Below, in pieces: positions 1-5,621 of a stretch of DNA of 8,175 bases. The translations under genes and the position numbers were made by a program. The first letter of the stretch is position 1, and the number at the start of each line of letters is the position of its first letter. Under the pieces are notes generated by a model, which did not search any database, had not been told where the DNA came from, and saw nothing but the letters and a program-made list of their open reading frames with translations. The DNA comes from Rhodospirillaceae bacterium (GTDB lineage Bacteria > Pseudomonadota > Alphaproteobacteria > Rhodospirillales > 2-02-FULL-58-16), in contig JAUXMA010000062.1 in the NCBI GenBank assembly GCA_030623425.1, positions 1 to 8,175 of the forward strand, read 5' to 3'.

Positions 1-180
1 ATTACGACCAGGGTAAAAGAGAACGATCTTGGTGAAGGCTTGTTCAGCACCACACATGAATCTGGGCACGCAATGTATGAACAGGGCATCAATCTGGATT
101 TCGAAGCGTCCCCATTAGCCGACGGTACATCTTCAGGTGTCCACGAAAGCAAGTCAAGTCCACAACGCCCGACGGGCTGA
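1..180 (+). pseudogene. M32 family carboxypeptidase, truncated internal fragment
   Basis: Reading frame 1 is open from the window edge to a TGA at 178-180. It encodes a segment with the M32 (Taq-type) metallocarboxypeptidase signature: an ITTR strand, then LFSTTHESGHAMYEQG with the HEXXH zinc motif (His at 55-57), then ADGTSSGVHES, which carries the glutamate that serves as the third zinc ligand in this family. In intact M32 enzymes HES is followed by QSRLWEN and roughly 200 more residues. Here similarity ends after codon 52 (about 156), and seven unrelated residues lead to a stop. The enzyme normally removes C-terminal residues from peptides in the cytosol. Without its C-terminal helical domain this copy should be inactive. 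The 5' part lies outside the window. The break coincides with the IS1595 remnant, so truncation by that element or a later deletion is likely. Family identification is from motifs and is secure; the cause of truncation is inferred. Confidence 0.85.
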
Positions 181-213
181 TATATTTTGGTAGGAACGCC
201 AACTTGTTTGACC

Positions 214-396
214 ATGAGTGATCACGCAGAAAACGAGTTTAGCGAAAAAGAAGCCGCGCAACGCAGGGACGAGCTTTTGCTTAAACTTTTGAAAACACCC
301 CCGCAGCCGCGCCCGAAGCGCAAGCGTGGCAAGAAAAAACCTACCCGGACTCGCGTTTCGCGCGCCAGCGCAAAAAAGCATTTGCCTTCTGCTTAG
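214..396 (+). CDS. small highly basic hypothetical protein within IS remnant
   Basis: A 60-residue protein begins at ATG 214; an in-frame TTG at 187 could add nine residues but is less likely. The N-terminal ~28 residues look like a charged amphipathic helix (EKEAAQRRDELLLKLLKTPP), and the C-terminal half is extremely basic with Lys/Arg/Pro runs (PKRKRGKKK). The pattern of a helix with RRD followed by a TPP-type turn resembles small hypothetical proteins common in Alphaproteobacteria and sometimes found beside transposases; that is from memory, without a database check. Its stop (TAG, 394-396) overlaps the stop of the convergent transposase fragment (393-395), so it lies inside the IS or at its internal deletion junction. 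The last residues may come from readthrough of that junction. A weak AGGAA stretch lies about 18 nt upstream. No function can be assigned; nucleic-acid binding is only suggested by charge. Confidence 0.45.
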   Translation: MSDHAENEFSEKEAAQRRDELLLKLLKTPPQPRPKRKRGKKKPTRTRVSRASAKKHLPSA

Positions 397-776
397 GCGT
401 TCGCGCATTCACGAAGCCGATGGAAAAGGAACCACGCGGTTTCGTAATTCGTGCCGATCATCCTTTGGAGTTGAAGGGCGCTCATGCCTTTCTTACTGGA
501 CGCCATCAATTGCGCGGCGAGAACCCATTTGCAAAGTGGTACCTTGCTCCGCTCCATGACGGTTCCAATCGTCACGGTGAAAGGCTTGCGGCAGTCCTTA
601 CATTTATAGACGCCAGGGCGGGTGCTCTTACCTTTGAGTTTGGTGATCCGATTGCCTTTGGCATTACAGCGTGGACAAGTCGGGCCATCAGGCCAAAGCA
701 AGGTTTCAAAATAGTCCCGCGCTACGTCGTTGTTGTGGTAGATAGGATTAGTGAGAGCGACTTTAGGTATAGACAT
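393..776 (-). pseudogene. IS1595-family transposase, N-terminal fragment
   Basis: This 127-residue minus-strand ORF begins at the ATG 776-774 and has a good ribosome binding site. It matches the N-terminal part of IS1595/ISXO2-like transposases. It opens with LTNPIYHNNDVARDYFETLLWPDGP, a zinc ribbon with CPRC (residues 34-37) and CKDC (59-62), then FTVTIGTVMERSKVPLCKWVLAAQL and the helix-turn-helix region with TNYETAWFLFHRLRE near the C-terminus. Full-length relatives are about 300 residues and continue into a DDE-type catalytic domain. Here the protein stops three residues after LREC, so all catalytic residues are missing and the element cannot transpose with this protein. The remainder is not visible nearby, which points to an internal deletion rather than a simple frameshift. 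The fragment might still bind its ends. The ATG lies on the same CATG as the hlyD-frame ATG on the other strand. Confidence 0.85.
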
Positions 777-2256
777 GACTTCAACTCCTCATTTGAAAGC
801 CATTCTAAATCGTGTGTCATGGTACGTCAGACGGATAGTTTCCATGATCGGTCCAGAAAATCCGCAAGACGGCACCGCCGACGACGATGTCGGCAGGGCG
901 CCGCTGAAAGCCATTCTAAATCGTGTGTCATGGTACGTCAAACGGATAGTTTCCATGATCGGCCCAGAAAATCCGCAAGACGGCACCGACGACGACGATG
1001 TCGGCAGGGCGCCGCACCTGTTTCTCGCTCTGTTCCTGGGCGCCTGCGTCGTTTTCTTCGTCTGGGCCTCTTACGGCGTTCTCGACATCGTCAGCACGGC
1101 CATGGGCGAAGTCATCCCGTCGAGCCAAGTCAAGAGTGTCCAGCACCTGGAAGGCGGCATCGTCCGGGAAATCCTGGTCAGGGAAGGGGAAGTGGTCAAA
1201 AAAGGCCAGCCCTTGGTCGTCCTCGAACCGACGGCCAGCGACGCCGATGTCGGGGAGATCCGCGTCAACGTCACGGCGCTTCGCCTGGAGATCGCGCGCC
1301 TGCAAGCGGAAGCGGCGGGAACAAAGCCGACATTCCCGGAAGACTTGCTTGCCGAGCACCCGGAGATGGTCCGCCAAACCCTGCAATTCTTCCAGACCCG
1401 AAATAAACGGCGCTTGAGCGAGCTCACCAGCAACAAGGAGGAGATCGTTCAGCGGCGGCAGGAAATCAAGGAAATCTCCGTCAGGATCGGAAACCGGAAA
1501 AGAGATCTGAAACTGCAGGAAGAAAAGGTCGCCATCAGCGAGGAACTGCTCAAGGAAAAGCTGAGCAACCGATACATGCACCTGGATTTGCTGAAGGAAG
1601 AGAGCCGTCTTAAGGGACTCATCGATGAAGACACCGTCGCCCGGCCCCGGGCGGAAGCGGCGCTGAAGAAAGCCGAGGCCGATTTCGAGGGCATCCAAAG
1701 CGGCTTCGAGGAAGAAAGCCGGAAAGAACTGGAAACGGCGCGCCTCAAATTAAGCGAACTGATGCAGCGGATGCAGAAATTCGAGGACAGGGTGCTGCGC
1801 AAAGTGCTGCGTTCGCCCGTCGACGGGGTGATCAAGACCTTGTCCGTGGTCACCCTTGGCGGGGTTCTCGGGCCAGGCGAGACCGTTGCCGAGGTCGTCC
1901 CCGCCGGCGACCGCCTGATCATCGAAGCGAAGCTGCCGACCCAGGATATCGGCTACATCCGTGCCGGCCAGCCGGTGTTGGTCAAGCTGGCGTCCGCCGA
2001 CGCCATGCGGTTTGGCGGCCTGGATGGCAAGGTCATCAACGTCAGTCCGGATACCCTGATCACTCCCGAGGGGGTCCCTTATTACAAGGTCCTCATCGCA
2101 ACCGAGAAAAACCAGTTCCAGCGCGGCACCCTGCTATACCGTCTGTATCCCGGCATGCAGGTGGTGGCAAGCATCCGCACCGGCACCCGCAGCGTGCTCG
2201 AATACCTGCTCGATCCTTTCCTCAGGTCGATGGACGAAGCCATGCGCGAGCGTTGA
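775..2256 (+). CDS. HlyD-family type I secretion periplasmic adaptor (membrane fusion protein)
   Basis: HlyD/PrtE-type adaptors link an inner-membrane ABC transporter to a TolC-like outer-membrane channel during one-step protein export. From ATG 775 the product is 493 residues. There is a cytosolic N-terminus with a duplicated 37-residue block (residues 7-80), one membrane segment (about 81-103), a first lipoyl half with SVQHLEGGIVREILVREGEV (121-140), a long Glu/Lys/Arg-rich coiled-coil hairpin (about 155-342), a second lipoyl half with RSPVDGVIKTL (346-356), a beta-barrel domain, and the family C-terminus RSVLEYLLDPFLRSMDEAMR. The start is uncertain. ATG 775 lies in IS sequence; ATG 844 or, more likely, ATG 955 (MIGPENPQDG) would be native, and the latter gives 433 residues, the usual size for the family. 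None of these starts has a strong ribosome binding site. The partner ABC transporter gene is not in the window; the phosphodiesterase follows 60 bp downstream on the same strand. Family is certain; substrate is unknown. Confidence 0.93.
   Translation: MTSTPHLKAILNRVSWYVRRIVSMIGPENPQDGTADDDVGRAPLKAILNRVSWYVKRIVSMIGPENPQDGTDDDDVGRAPHLFLALFLGACVVFFVWASYGVLDIVSTAMGEVIPSSQVKSVQHLEGGIVREILVREGEVVKKGQPLVVLEPTASDADVGEIRVNVTALRLEIARLQAEAAGTKPTFPEDLLAEHPEMVRQTLQFFQTRNKRRLSELTSNKEEIVQRRQEIKEISVRIGNRKRDLKLQEEKVAISEELLKEKLSNRYMHLDLLKEESRLKGLIDEDTVARPRAEAALKKAEADFEGIQSGFEEESRKELETARLKLSELMQRMQKFEDRVLRKVLRSPVDGVIKTLSVVTLGGVLGPGETVAEVVPAGDRLIIEAKLPTQDIGYIRAGQPVLVKLASADAMRFGGLDGKVINVSPDTLITPEGVPYYKVLIATEKNQFQRGTLLYRLYPGMQVVASIRTGTRSVLEYLLDPFLRSMDEAMRER
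785..790 (-). promoter_or_regulatory. ribosome binding site of transposase fragment
   Basis: The plus-strand bases ctcctc read GAGGAG on the minus strand, eight bases before the transposase ATG at 776. This is a textbook Shine-Dalgarno site. It shows that sequence up to at least 790 belongs to the IS, although the hlyD frame runs through it on the other strand as Thr-Pro-His codons. Confidence 0.7.
794..1015 (+). repeat. 111-bp tandem direct repeat, two copies, in frame with hlyD
   Basis: Copy 1 is 794-904 and copy 2 is 905-1015. They differ at only three positions: 830/941 G to A, 852/963 T to C, and 878/989 C to A. In the hlyD frame two of these change residues (Arg/Lys, Ala/Asp) and one is silent. 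The unit is 37 codons, so the frame is kept. Its first half (KAILNRVSWYV, then RRIVS or KRIVS) uses codons such as cta, ata and aat that are rare in the rest of the gene. Its second half (MIGPENPQDG, then Asp-rich residues and VGRAP) is typical of the gene. The unit therefore looks like a joint of a non-native upstream segment and the true hlyD start, duplicated after the two were joined. Confidence 0.95.
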
Positions 2257-2316
2257 GGAGGCCGGGCATCGACGCGGCGGGCGCAACTTAAAATTTGGCA
2301 AGCGGGGCGGATCGCC

Positions 2317-3102
2317 GTGACCACGCGGAGCGCTTCTTTCGCGGACCTCGAACCACCGCCGGTCATCGGCCACCGGGGCGCCGGCGGCCATGCGCCCGAG
2401 AACACACTGGTCTCCATCCGCAAGGCCGCCGAGCTGGGAGCCCTTTGGGTCGAATTCGACACCAAGATAAGCCGCGATCGCGAGGTCGTCGTTTATCACG
2501 ACGACGATTTGCGGCGGACCACCGACGGCCGCGGCCCGGTGGCCGGCAAGAACCTTGCGGAACTTCAGGCCCTCGATGCCGGCGGTTGGTACGGGAACGC
2601 TTTCCTGGGCGAGCCCGTCCCGACCTTGCGCCAAGCCATGGCCGTTCTTGCCGATCTGGGCCTCGGCGCCGTTGTCGAGATCAAGCCCTCTCCGGGCCGC
2701 GAAACCGAAACCGGACGCCTCGTCGCGGCGATTTTACAAGAGGAATGGCCGCCATTCCTGCCGCCGCCGTTGATTTCCAGCTTTAGCGCCGAGGCGTTGG
2801 CCGCCGCCGGCGATACCGCTCCCGGCCTCCCGCGCGCCATGAATTTCTTGAAGATCCCGGCCGACTGGAAGATGCGGCTCGGCGGGCTTGGCTGCGCCGC
2901 TCTCCATTGCCTGGCAAGAAAACTGACGCCCCAACTGGCGAGCTCGATTTGTCGGGCCGGCTTTCGCCTCAGGTGTTTCACGGTGAACAAAAAGGCCCGC
3001 GCCGAAACCCTCTTTGGTTGGGGCGCCTCCTCGGTGTTCACCGATTACCCCGACCGCCTGCTGTCTTTTCGATCCGGCCTTGACAGTCGACGCCGAGGGT
3101 GA
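2317..3102 (+). CDS. ugpQ: glycerophosphodiester phosphodiesterase (UgpQ-like)
   Basis: This 261-residue protein has the complete GDPD TIM-barrel signature. Motifs are IGHRGAGGHAPENT (residues 17-30, catalytic His19 and Arg20), EFDT (46-49, metal ligands Glu46 and Asp48), VVYHDDDLRRTTDG (58-71, catalytic His61), EIKP (121-124), FTVN (221-224) and TDYPDR near the C-terminus. The family hydrolyses glycerophosphodiesters such as glycerophosphocholine to glycerol-3-phosphate and an alcohol, using a divalent metal. No signal peptide or membrane segment is visible, and the length is that of cytosolic UgpQ enzymes rather than longer periplasmic GlpQ. The only start that precedes the HRG motif sensibly is GTG 2317, with a weak GGGGCGG stretch upstream. 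It lies 60 bp after hlyD on the same strand and may share its transcript. Its last ~21 codons overlap the 3' end of the convergent membrane-protein gene. The residues after PDR are probably a non-conserved tail. The symbol is by similarity only; no ugp transporter genes are present. Confidence 0.92.
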   Translation: MTTRSASFADLEPPPVIGHRGAGGHAPENTLVSIRKAAELGALWVEFDTKISRDREVVVYHDDDLRRTTDGRGPVAGKNLAELQALDAGGWYGNAFLGEPVPTLRQAMAVLADLGLGAVVEIKPSPGRETETGRLVAAILQEEWPPFLPPPLISSFSAEALAAAGDTAPGLPRAMNFLKIPADWKMRLGGLGCAALHCLARKLTPQLASSICRAGFRLRCFTVNKKARAETLFGWGASSVFTDYPDRLLSFRSGLDSRRRG

Positions 3103-4675
3103 AAATCCGCTCGTCCCGGGTCGAACAAGTTACCTCGTATTCCAGCTCCGGAACGGTTTCCTTGATGTATGCGGAAATGGGGCCGGGGTGGCCGCCGCGG
3201 AAAAAGGCGCATGGGAAGCTTTCAAGAACGTCGGGCAAACTTTTCGGGCCTTTCCAATCGCGGAACTCCCAGGTGTTTTGTTCGAACCAGAAATCGTTGG
3301 CCGGCCGTTTGCCGGCAAGACTGGCCGTGAACCGGCCGCCTGTCCACCAGTCGCCCAAGGCGAGGGCGAAGGATTGGCTGGCGGCGGGGAAAAAATAAAT
3401 GCGCGCGCATTTACCGAAGCTGGCGTTTTCGACCGTCAGGGCCGTCCGGTATTTGTCCTCAAGTTCCCGGTCCAGTCTGAGAACGCTGTTTGCCAGGGAG
3501 ATCACCAGAACACCGATCAGCAAGACGAAGGCCCGTCCGGACCGCGACCGCAGTTTCTCGCCGCCCAGCCCGAGCCCGGCGACCAGCCGGTGGAGAAGAA
3601 CGATGCCAAGCGCGCCCGCCATATAGGCCGGGATCATGTAAAAAGCCGTCGGCTGCTTGGCCACCAGCAGAACCTGGGCGACAACCGCCAGGCAGAAGCC
3701 GGCGGTGGCGCGGCTTTCCGCTCCGGGCACGGAAAGCCCCCGGCGCCGGCGCCGCCAAGCGACGCCCAAAGCGATGAGCGACAGCAGAAAGGGAAGGTGA
3801 AGGACAGGACGGCCGAAAATCTCGATGACGCTCTTCGGATAGCGGGCGAAGTCGATCACCGTTTGCTCGCCGCCGCCGTAGGCGCCGCTTCCCGCCGACA
3901 CTTTCGCCATCCAGGCAAAGAACAGATCGTAAGCGCCGATCGCCGGCAAGGTGAAGAAGATCAACGAAAGCAACGATGTCACGCAGTAAACGGCGAGATG
4001 ACGGAAACCGCCAAGGAGAAAAACCGGCAACAAAAAAATCGGTGCCGAAGTGACCTTGGTGGCGACGCCGAAACCAGCGACCAGTCCAAAAGCGACGGCG
4101 AAGCGCCACCGCTGTTTCTCCAGCGCACCGGGGACGAGCGCCAGCAAGGTCACCATTCCCAATGCCAACATGGTGAAAATAAGCAGCGGTTCCGGTTTGA
4201 CATGGTAGGCGGTTTTCAGTGTCACCATGGAAAGGAACGGCCCCAGTTGCATGACCAGGGCAAGGACTGGGTGGCGCGTAACGGCATAAGCGACGGCGCC
4301 GGAGAGCAAAAGGGCTGACGTATTGAGAAGGATGATCACGGTGCTGATCAGACGGAGATGGGATTCCGGGTCGGCAAGCACGGCGCGGGCGATTTCTTCG
4401 GCGTTTGACGTCAAATAGGCGGCTTTCAACACCAAGGCTCCCAGCACCTGAACCGTCGTTCCCGGATGATAGGGATGTCCCGGCGTGGTCAGGTTGACGA
4501 GATTCAGCGAATCGAATAGATAAAAATAAGAGGGATCGGCGATGTGCCACATCCAGAATGGACCGCCATCGGCACGCAGAATCCATGACACCACGAAATA
4601 ACAGGCGGGCAAAATACACAACGCCGCCCAGACGTTCCGGTCGCGGCCCGTCAGCGGAACGTTGAAGCCGCTCAT
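3038..4675 (-). CDS. polytopic membrane protein, probable GT-C-type glycosyltransferase
   Basis: The product from ATG 4675 is 545 residues. It has about eleven or twelve hydrophobic segments between residues ~15 and ~398 (for example 15-33, 108-128, 133-153, 163-182, 226-248, 344-366, 382-398), then a soluble tail of ~145 residues (about 400-545). After the first membrane segment comes a loop with HIADPSYFYLFDSLNL and TTPGHPYHPGTTVQ. An acidic residue in the first extracytoplasmic loop (Asp47 or Asp55 here) is typical of GT-C transferases such as the PMT/ArnT (GT39) superfamily, which use lipid-linked sugars. Overall sequence is not close to any subfamily I know, so the assignment rests on topology and this loop. 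The start overlaps the oxidoreductase stop (ATGA), implying translational coupling. The frame is open further upstream, but that stretch is antisense-quality Arg-rich sequence inside the upstream gene. The 3' end overlaps the phosphodiesterase gene by 65 bp. It is the last gene of the sugar operon and likely the user of the sugar. Confidence 0.8.
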   Translation of the reverse strand: MSGFNVPLTGRDRNVWAALCILPACYFVVSWILRADGGPFWMWHIADPSYFYLFDSLNLVNLTTPGHPYHPGTTVQVLGALVLKAAYLTSNAEEIARAVLADPESHLRLISTVIILLNTSALLLSGAVAYAVTRHPVLALVMQLGPFLSMVTLKTAYHVKPEPLLIFTMLALGMVTLLALVPGALEKQRWRFAVAFGLVAGFGVATKVTSAPIFLLPVFLLGGFRHLAVYCVTSLLSLIFFTLPAIGAYDLFFAWMAKVSAGSGAYGGGEQTVIDFARYPKSVIEIFGRPVLHLPFLLSLIALGVAWRRRRRGLSVPGAESRATAGFCLAVVAQVLLVAKQPTAFYMIPAYMAGALGIVLLHRLVAGLGLGGEKLRSRSGRAFVLLIGVLVISLANSVLRLDRELEDKYRTALTVENASFGKCARIYFFPAASQSFALALGDWWTGGRFTASLAGKRPANDFWFEQNTWEFRDWKGPKSLPDVLESFPCAFFRGGHPGPISAYIKETVPELEYEVTCSTRDERIFTLGVDCQGRIEKTAGGRGNR

Positions 4676-5619
4676 TTCCTTGAATTCCTGTCGCAATCCG
4701 CCAACACCGAGATCACGGCGACGCCGAGGTCGAGACTGGCGAGGTCGCGGGACTTGCCGGCGATGGCTTGGCCGAATTCCCTGACGGCGACTTCCAGGGG
4801 CGGGGTCCGGGGCACGTCGATCGCCTCGCCGGCCCCCTCCGGATCGGCGAAATCGGCGGTCGGCGGATGCCTGGTCAGTTTGGCGGCGGCAAGGTCGTCG
4901 TAAACCAGAACGGCGGTATCGAAATGGACGGCGAAGCGCCGCCGCTTGTCCATCTTGTTGCCAATGCGGATGTCGGCGGAAACGTTCCCGGAAAAGATCA
5001 GGCTGAGCAGGTAATTTTCTTGGCGGCCGTCCTCCACCACGCGCTGTTCCAAGCATTCCGCCGCCGCCGCCTCGGGCGGGACGCCCATCAGGTCAAGGCA
5101 GAAGGCGACGGCGTGGGCGCCCCAGTCCCACAACACGGGCGTATCCTTTCGATACGGTCCCCGTTGTCCCAACTCGGCGCCGATGGCGCGAACCGGCCCG
5201 AGGCCTGGCGCCAGTTCTTTCAGCGTCCGGCAGGCGGGATGAAACAAGAGCGTATGCTCGACCATGACGAAACCTTGGGCTTCGGCGACGAAACGGCGCA
5301 GTGCCCGCGCCCGTCCGAGATCCAGGGTGAGCGGTTTTTCGACCAGCACCGGCCGCCCGCGGGCGACCGCCGATTCGGTCATCTCGGCATGCAATGCCGG
5401 CGGAGTGGCGACGATGACGCCGTCGATGTCGCGGGCTTCCGAAACTTCCTTCCAGTCGTTGCTGATGATGCATTTCCCGTCCACCAGAGACCGGCTTTCG
5501 GGGTTTCGACTGGCCAGGCGGGCAAGCCGCAAGCCGTCGATCGCGGCGATGGTTTTGATGTAATTCCGTCCCCATCGTCCGGCCCCGATCAGGCCCAAAC
5601 GAATGCCGTTCCCGGCCAC
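4672..5619 (-). CDS. Gfo/Idh/MocA-family NAD(P)-dependent sugar oxidoreductase
   Basis: The N-terminal Rossmann domain shows IRLGLIGAGRWGRNY with the GAGRWG dinucleotide motif (residues ~12-17). It is followed by VIVATPPALHAEM, and by VEKPLTLD with the EKP motif (about 94-96) that supplies the family's conserved lysine. The second domain has WDWGAHAVAFCLDL, which resembles the family's catalytic D-x-G-x-H pattern. At 315 residues it is slightly shorter than the usual 330-380. Such enzymes oxidise or reduce sugars and nucleotide sugars, for example 3-keto reductases of deoxysugar pathways. The start is either GTG 5619 (chosen, because a GGCGAG stretch sits eight bases upstream) or TTG 5625, which would overlap the previous stop as TTGA. 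The end overlaps the next start by four bases. Placement after a C-methyltransferase and an epimerase supports reduction of a keto-sugar intermediate, which is inference. Exact substrate is unknown. Confidence 0.9.
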   Translation of the reverse strand: MAGNGIRLGLIGAGRWGRNYIKTIAAIDGLRLARLASRNPESRSLVDGKCIISNDWKEVSEARDIDGVIVATPPALHAEMTESAVARGRPVLVEKPLTLDLGRARALRRFVAEAQGFVMVEHTLLFHPACRTLKELAPGLGPVRAIGAELGQRGPYRKDTPVLWDWGAHAVAFCLDLMGVPPEAAAAECLEQRVVEDGRQENYLLSLIFSGNVSADIRIGNKMDKRRRFAVHFDTAVLVYDDLAAAKLTRHPPTADFADPEGAGEAIDVPRTPPLEVAVREFGQAIAGKSRDLASLDLGVAVISVLADCDRNSRK

Positions 5620-5621
5620 GG

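Larger units (their letters stand above)
157..840. mobile_element. IS1595-family insertion sequence remnant (approximate limits)
   Basis: The element lies between the break in the M32 peptidase (about 156) and the point where recognisable hlyD coding begins. It contains a transposase gene fragment on the minus strand and a small ORF on the plus strand. The ends are not secure. The left end is set by loss of M32 similarity. The right end must lie upstream of the transposase start (774-776) and its ribosome binding site (785-790), hence inside or at the edge of the 111-bp duplication. A weak inverted match (CTGATATA near 176-183 against CTGACGTA read on the minus strand near 823-830) could be degenerate terminal repeats. 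I see no convincing target-site duplication, which fits an old element with an internal deletion. Base composition here is clearly lower in GC than downstream of ~1000. Confidence 0.55.

Noticed and set aside
794..1015. CRISPR-like or satellite array
   Set aside because: There are only two directly abutting copies with no spacers, and the unit is in frame with hlyD. It is a tandem duplication, not an array.
420..1406. Alternative plus-strand frame through the IS remnant and hlyD containing the same duplication
   Set aside because: Downstream it is off-frame to the unmistakable HlyD protein, and upstream it is antisense to the transposase. Its repeats are only the DNA duplication read in another frame.
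928..1698. Minus-strand open frame opposite hlyD
   Set aside because: No domain signature is visible, and the plus strand encodes a continuous coiled-coil and lipoyl protein.
3014..4318. Long open frame (434 codons) on the plus strand opposite the membrane-protein gene
   Set aside because: Its translation is low-complexity and Gly/Arg/Gln-rich with no family resemblance, while the minus strand encodes clear membrane segments. It is an antisense shadow typical of GC-rich DNA.
4676..5056. Upstream extension of the membrane-protein frame into the oxidoreductase gene
   Set aside because: The extension is Arg/Pro/Gly-rich off-frame sequence of the oxidoreductase. The ATG in the ATGA overlap at 4675 directly precedes a normal membrane-protein N-terminus.
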